Below, one piece after another: positions 7,656-10,331 of a stretch of DNA of 10,331 nt. The stretch spans positions 1 to 10,331 of the forward strand of contig JAATVS010000590.1 in the NCBI GenBank assembly GCA_014523695.1, in the 5' to 3' direction. A model generated the notes under the pieces. That model was not told where the DNA came from. It saw only the letters and a list, made by a program, of their open reading frames with translations, and ran no database searches. How positions within the stretch are numbered: the first letter of the stretch is position 1; every line of letters begins with the position of its first letter. The position numbers were made by a program, and so were the translations under genes. The DNA is from Nitrososphaerales archaeon TH5895. GTDB lineage: Archaea; Thermoproteota; Nitrososphaeria; Nitrososphaerales; Nitrososphaeraceae.

Positions 7656-7829
7656 ATGTGTAAAATAGACGAAAATGTTCTCGCAACTAACGTAGTACTA
7701 GCGACGCGAAAAATTGCATTGCGTAATAAATGGGATGTCTTATTCAAGCTTATATTTATTACTCAATTTGGTCGAAAATGTAAACTAGTGGTTTTGGGCA
7801 TGGCATTGACATATTTCGCCAGCTGGTAA
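7656..7829 (+). CDS. Doubtful small ORF, 57 residues
   Basis: ATG-started frame ending at TAA 7827-7829. The product is basic in the middle (TRKIALRNKW at residues 17-26) and has a hydrophobic C-terminal stretch (KLVVLGMALTYFASW, 43-57) that could dip into the membrane. I do not recognise it. There is no SD, and the length is within what chance allows. Confidence 0.15.
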   Translation: MCKIDENVLATNVVLATRKIALRNKWDVLFKLIFITQFGRKCKLVVLGMALTYFASW

Positions 7830-8092
7830 TGCGAGATAACTGCACGTCAAGAATTGAAAGACGGGTGCATTATTCACGAAAAGATATAGTTAGATTTGCT
7901 TTAAGTGATTCTTTCGGTGTCGAAAAATTAACGAATATAAAATTGTAAGATCGTAACAACGTTAGCGATTTATCGCCGAACATGACTAGGTACATTAAGG
8001 TATGCTCTAATCCAGAAAATGATATCCCATAAGATTGTGAATCTTGACCCATGCATTCATATGCTCGCTCCGAACCAGTAGAGGGTTCGCTG

Positions 8093-8278
8093 TCAGCTAG
8101 TTCCCATTAGCCTAAACGAGTTCACAATAACTTCAAGATCCTTTTGATACTGTGAAAGTAGATTATCAATTGCAGCAGATCGAATGATAAATCCCGATCC
8201 ACCAACAACCGTCCCGATTTCAATTGCATTTAGCCGCCGATTTTCGGGTCCCCTTTCTGAAAATGATAATTTATTCTG
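8093..8278 (-). pseudogene. Remnant resembling C-terminus of a PsbP-like protein
   Basis: An open frame of 61 codons ends at TGA (8093-8095) and begins just after an in-frame TAA (8279-8281). It has no start codon until a near-terminal GTG. The translation contains IEIGTVVGGSGFIIRSAA followed by a helix ending in VIVNSFRL. This pattern, a beta strand 'GxGxxIxY' then a helix ending in 'xxxxIxxSFxx', closes the PsbP-like domain of many small lipoproteins in ammonia-oxidising archaea. The first two thirds of such a protein are missing, and the V8-like protease gene stops only 15 bases before this fragment. I infer a gene that lost its 5' part, perhaps when the protease gene was inserted. The family assignment is from memory and short. 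Confidence 0.4.
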
Positions 8279-8292
8279 TTACAATGGTTTAT

Positions 8293-9420
8293 CTATGGCT
8301 CAGCCGCACGCGCGAAATTGATTAGTTCTGGGAGAGGATCGCCACCACCATTTGCGTTTGGTCCACCTTCCGCACCCCAATTAACTGCACTGTAAACCGC
8401 CACAGCTCGTGGCCAAGCCTCACCATCCCACCATCCATAGGCTGGTCCACCTGACTGCCCAAACCAATAATCGTTTTTATGCATTATCCGGAACGAACTA
8501 CGCCCTGATGTTGACTCCGATATAGTGCTATCCATAATGCCATCTCCATGAAACACCGGCCTCACCCCTCCACCTAAATCGCCCGGATAACCAATATGAG
8601 CCCAATACGCACCACCATTCCAATCTGGTGAATAGCTACTAGCTCCCATCCAACCAGTGATGTCACCTAGCCGTCGATCCAAGGTACAGACCACGTAGTC
8701 AAAGGCTGCCTCGTTTGAATTAATGCCGTCAGAGCCGTTTACTTGCTGCCACCAATAAACTTGTGTCGAAAATGCAGATCCAAACGGTTCACTTGTATCA
8801 AAGTTAAGAGGTATGAACTTCACCCAACCAGCTGAACCATCAGAACCCCAGTTTATCACATGACTTGCAGTCATCATATGACGTGGTCCGATCATTACTC
8901 CTGATCCAGAACCGGAAGCAGTCTGAACCAGTCCACATGTACTATATGGAAATGACGTATCAGAGAAAACAAATCTTGTGTCAGGGGAGAAAATGGTGCC
9001 TGGTTCTCCAAATTTGTCTCTTTTTCCTTTCATTCGTCGCCAGGCAGGTTTGACCTCTAATTCTTTTGGTAATTTTTTTGGCAGAGGAGCTAACCTTAGA
9101 TGTTCTGGACGATAACCTGATAATCCGTTCTTAGCTTTTTTGATTCTTTTCAATTTCGTCTCATCAACATGAACTGTTTTTACTTGGGGTGGAAAAGAGT
9201 GGCGCCCAACTTGGTTAGTTTTCATAGTAACGTTCAGTACTCCTTTTCGGCGGTAAGAGTTGAAATTTCTTGCTAAATCAGCCGATCCGAAAAAACTAGC
9301 AAATGATAATTCCAAACTCCGTCTAGCAGGTTTTGCCTTCACTTCACGTATAGTCTTGGCCCAATTGCTAAACGTTATCGGAGTTGTATCTATTGATTGC
9401 CTTTCTATTTTTCTCGACAT
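8293..9420 (-). CDS. V8/trypsin-like serine protease (S1) with basic N-terminal extension
   Basis: The 375-residue product has a chymotrypsin-fold protease domain at about 155-372. The triad is His187 (MTASHVI), Asp241 (AFDYVVC) and Ser323 (GQSGGPAYG). SGSGVMIGPRHMMTASHV (170-187) is the usual entry to the active site in V8-type glutamyl endopeptidases and related enzymes. The substrate preference cannot be read from this. Residues 1-154 form an extension without signal peptide, rich in Lys and Arg (RRIKK-type clusters at 90-96 and 128-136). They probably act as a propeptide or targeting segment, since V8-type enzymes are made as zymogens. The ATG start has no SD. GC is near 48% in the protease domain but about 40% in the extension and lower still in flanking DNA, which suggests transfer of the catalytic part. 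It is not in an operon with its neighbours. Confidence 0.9.
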   Translation of the reverse strand: MSRKIERQSIDTTPITFSNWAKTIREVKAKPARRSLELSFASFFGSADLARNFNSYRRKGVLNVTMKTNQVGRHSFPPQVKTVHVDETKLKRIKKAKNGLSGYRPEHLRLAPLPKKLPKELEVKPAWRRMKGKRDKFGEPGTIFSPDTRFVFSDTSFPYSTCGLVQTASGSGSGVMIGPRHMMTASHVINWGSDGSAGWVKFIPLNFDTSEPFGSAFSTQVYWWQQVNGSDGINSNEAAFDYVVCTLDRRLGDITGWMGASSYSPDWNGGAYWAHIGYPGDLGGGVRPVFHGDGIMDSTISESTSGRSSFRIMHKNDYWFGQSGGPAYGWWDGEAWPRAVAVYSAVNWGAEGGPNANGGGDPLPELINFARAAEP

Positions 9421-9444
9421 CTATGGCTTATGACAAGTAGAGGA

Positions 9445-9460
9445 ACTATAATAATTTTTT
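9445..9460 (-). promoter_or_regulatory. Candidate TATA region for the V8-like protease gene
   Basis: An AT-only run reading AAAAAATTATTATAGT on the minus strand lies 25-40 bases before the ATG at 9420. That spacing suits a leaderless or short-leader transcript. It also sits only 18 bases after the stop of the 9478-9837 frame, so read-through from that gene is possible. Confidence 0.35.
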
Positions 9461-9477
9461 CGGTCGGATGCAAATTT

Positions 9478-9837
9478 TTATGATTGTTTCATCATATTGA
9501 TAGTCTCATTAGAACGTAATAGAAATATTCCCAATGTTACACCATTATTTTCTGGAGCATCATGAACCGATTTATTGCTTGATGCACACCAACCAATGGT
9601 GTTACTGTCTGCTGATGCTTCAGAATGCCTAGAGTTTGAATTGGTACTCTCCATAAGATCACTTAAGCTAGCGAATGTTGTGCGATAGATTTCAAGAGTT
9701 ACTTCAAATACAGTCAAAGCATTTGAGCAGAGTAACAAAGAAGTCTCTACAGCAGCTGCTACCACTGCCGCAAATCTAGCAGCAGAATTACGACCTATTA
9801 TTATTTCTTCTTTTTTAGTCAAGTCTTCCCGCACCAC
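9478..9837 (-). CDS. Hypothetical protein, 119 residues
   Basis: I do not recognise this product. It would start at one of two adjacent GTG codons (9837 or 9834); the frame is open upstream only to a TAA at 9865-9867. Residues 1-20 are charged, and 21-57 are alanine-rich and mainly hydrophobic (RFAAVVAAAVETSLLLCSNA), suggesting a long amphipathic helix. Residues 60-85 are Ser/Asn-rich and probably unstructured. There is no signal peptide or known motif. It lies upstream of and parallel to the V8-like protease gene, with 57 bases between them, so the two could be co-transcribed. There is no SD. The start lies in a hairpin (9825-9852). The frame is long enough to be a likely gene, but chance is not excluded. 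Confidence 0.4.
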   Translation of the reverse strand: MVREDLTKKEEIIIGRNSAARFAAVVAAAVETSLLLCSNALTVFEVTLEIYRTTFASLSDLMESTNSNSRHSEASADSNTIGWCASSNKSVHDAPENNGVTLGIFLLRSNETINMMKQS

Positions 9838-9852
9838 AAGTTCTTGCGGAAG
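9825..9852 (-). repeat. Inverted repeat over the start of the 119-residue ORF
   Basis: CTTCCCGCA (9825-9833) pairs with TGCGGAAG (9845-9852) with one bulged base and an 11-base loop. In a minus-strand transcript the start codons would sit in or beside this stem, so it could reduce translation. It may equally be a chance repeat. Confidence 0.3.
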
Positions 9853-9954
9853 AATTCGTGTACCTTACCGAAAAAATCTCGTACTGGTGCATAAAGAGAA
9901 ACCGCGAAAACGATTTGAATACATAATAAGTACGTTCATGTCGAACACCAAGTC

Positions 9955-10331
9955 GTGCAAAATAGTTCAGGAGCAATCTTGGTGGGAGACGATGAATCTG
10001 ATATAGCCACCTTGTTTCAATATTATCTGGAAAGTTCCGGCTATCGAGTTAAGGTATACAACGATCCTCTGAATGCTTTATCTGAGTTTAGAGCGGGTCT
10101 ATACGATTTAGCTCTGTTGGATGTGAGAATGCCTCACATGAGTGGATTCGAGCTATATGAAAAAATTCATAGGATAGATACTGCTTGCAGGGTTTGTTTT
10201 GTTACTGCATTTGAGATTTATTATAGATCACTGAAAGAGTTTTTTCCTAATTTGGATGTAACTTGTTTCATAAGAAAACCAGTGAGTAAGGTAGAATTAC
10301 TGAGACATGTAGCTGCGGAGTTAATTTCATG
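9955..10331 (+). CDS. Stand-alone response regulator receiver domain (CheY-like), 3' end at window edge
   Basis: From GTG 9955 the frame codes for 125 residues, and the window ends inside the next codon, which begins TG. All phosphorylation residues are present: Asp12/Asp13 (VGDDES), phospho-acceptor Asp56 (LALLDVRMP), Thr84 (CFVTAF) and Lys108 (FIRKPV). The length is that of a single receiver domain, so the next codon may well be the stop. No output domain is visible, so it should act by protein contact in a phosphorelay. No histidine kinase is in the window. GTG 9955 keeps the first beta strand (AILVG) whole. A TTG at 9979 has a better SD (AGGAG at 9969-9973) but would cut that strand. An ATG at 9938 lies in another frame. 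The TATA-like ATACATAATA at 9919-9928 would place a start of transcription near 9950. Confidence 0.85.
   Translation, partial: MQNSSGAILVGDDESDIATLFQYYLESSGYRVKVYNDPLNALSEFRAGLYDLALLDVRMPHMSGFELYEKIHRIDTACRVCFVTAFEIYYRSLKEFFPNLDVTCFIRKPVSKVELLRHVAAELIS

Larger units (their letters stand above)
7442..8092. other. Gap with doubtful small ORFs
   Basis: No gene is recognisable. A plus-strand frame at 7656-7829 (ATG, 57 residues) and a minus-strand frame at 7870-8052 (60 residues) are open but lack SD signals and known motifs. A 6-bp stem GTTTGG/CCAAAC occurs at 7599-7616. The region must hold the promoter of the nuclease gene at its left edge. Confidence 0.4.

Noticed and set aside
7870..8052. 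Minus-strand frame of 60 codons, considered as a continuation of the PsbP-like remnant
   Set aside because: It lies downstream of the remnant's own stop codon and shows no family pattern.

Overview
The window looks like a piece of a low-GC, loosely packed genome. It best fits a soil ammonia-oxidising archaeon of the Nitrososphaeria (Nitrososphaera / Nitrosocosmicus type). The clues are long gene-poor gaps, AT-rich TATA-like elements rather than bacterial -35/-10 promoters, mostly single-gene units, a stand-alone CheY-like response regulator, and what looks like the decayed end of a PsbP-like protein, a family I associate with these archaea. No rRNA or tRNA confirms this, so the lineage is an inference.

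Layout, left to right. 1-768 has no convincing gene. 769-2097 (+) encodes a 442-residue protein that looks like the C-terminal part of a larger protease-related protein, without its N-terminal catalytic domain. 2098-2828 is a gap with several inverted repeats. 2829-3230 (+) encodes a small single-span membrane protein with an in-frame tandem-repeat tail rich in Pro, Gly, Lys and Glu. After a convergent gap come three large genes on the minus strand, each set apart as its own unit. 3574-5985 is a KP-43-like subtilisin (S8). 6587-7441 is a staphylococcal-nuclease-like protein. 8293-9420 is a V8/trypsin-like serine protease (S1). A 61-codon remnant without a start codon (8093-8278, minus) sits just downstream of the V8-like gene and resembles the C-terminus of a PsbP-like protein. 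9478-9837 (minus) is an unrecognised 119-residue ORF. 9955 to the window end (+) is a receiver-domain response regulator that lacks at most its last codons.

The shared theme is hydrolysis of macromolecules. Two intact serine proteases of unrelated folds, a nuclease and the tail of a third protease-like protein lie within about 9 kb, and none shows a signal peptide. All catalytic residues expected in the S8, S1 and SNase proteins are present. The genes are widely spaced, so this is a neighbourhood rather than an operon. It may be an accessory region built up by transfer and decay (truncated gene, remnant, uneven base composition). A joint function, such as defence, lysis or turnover of extracellular polymers, is not shown by the sequence.
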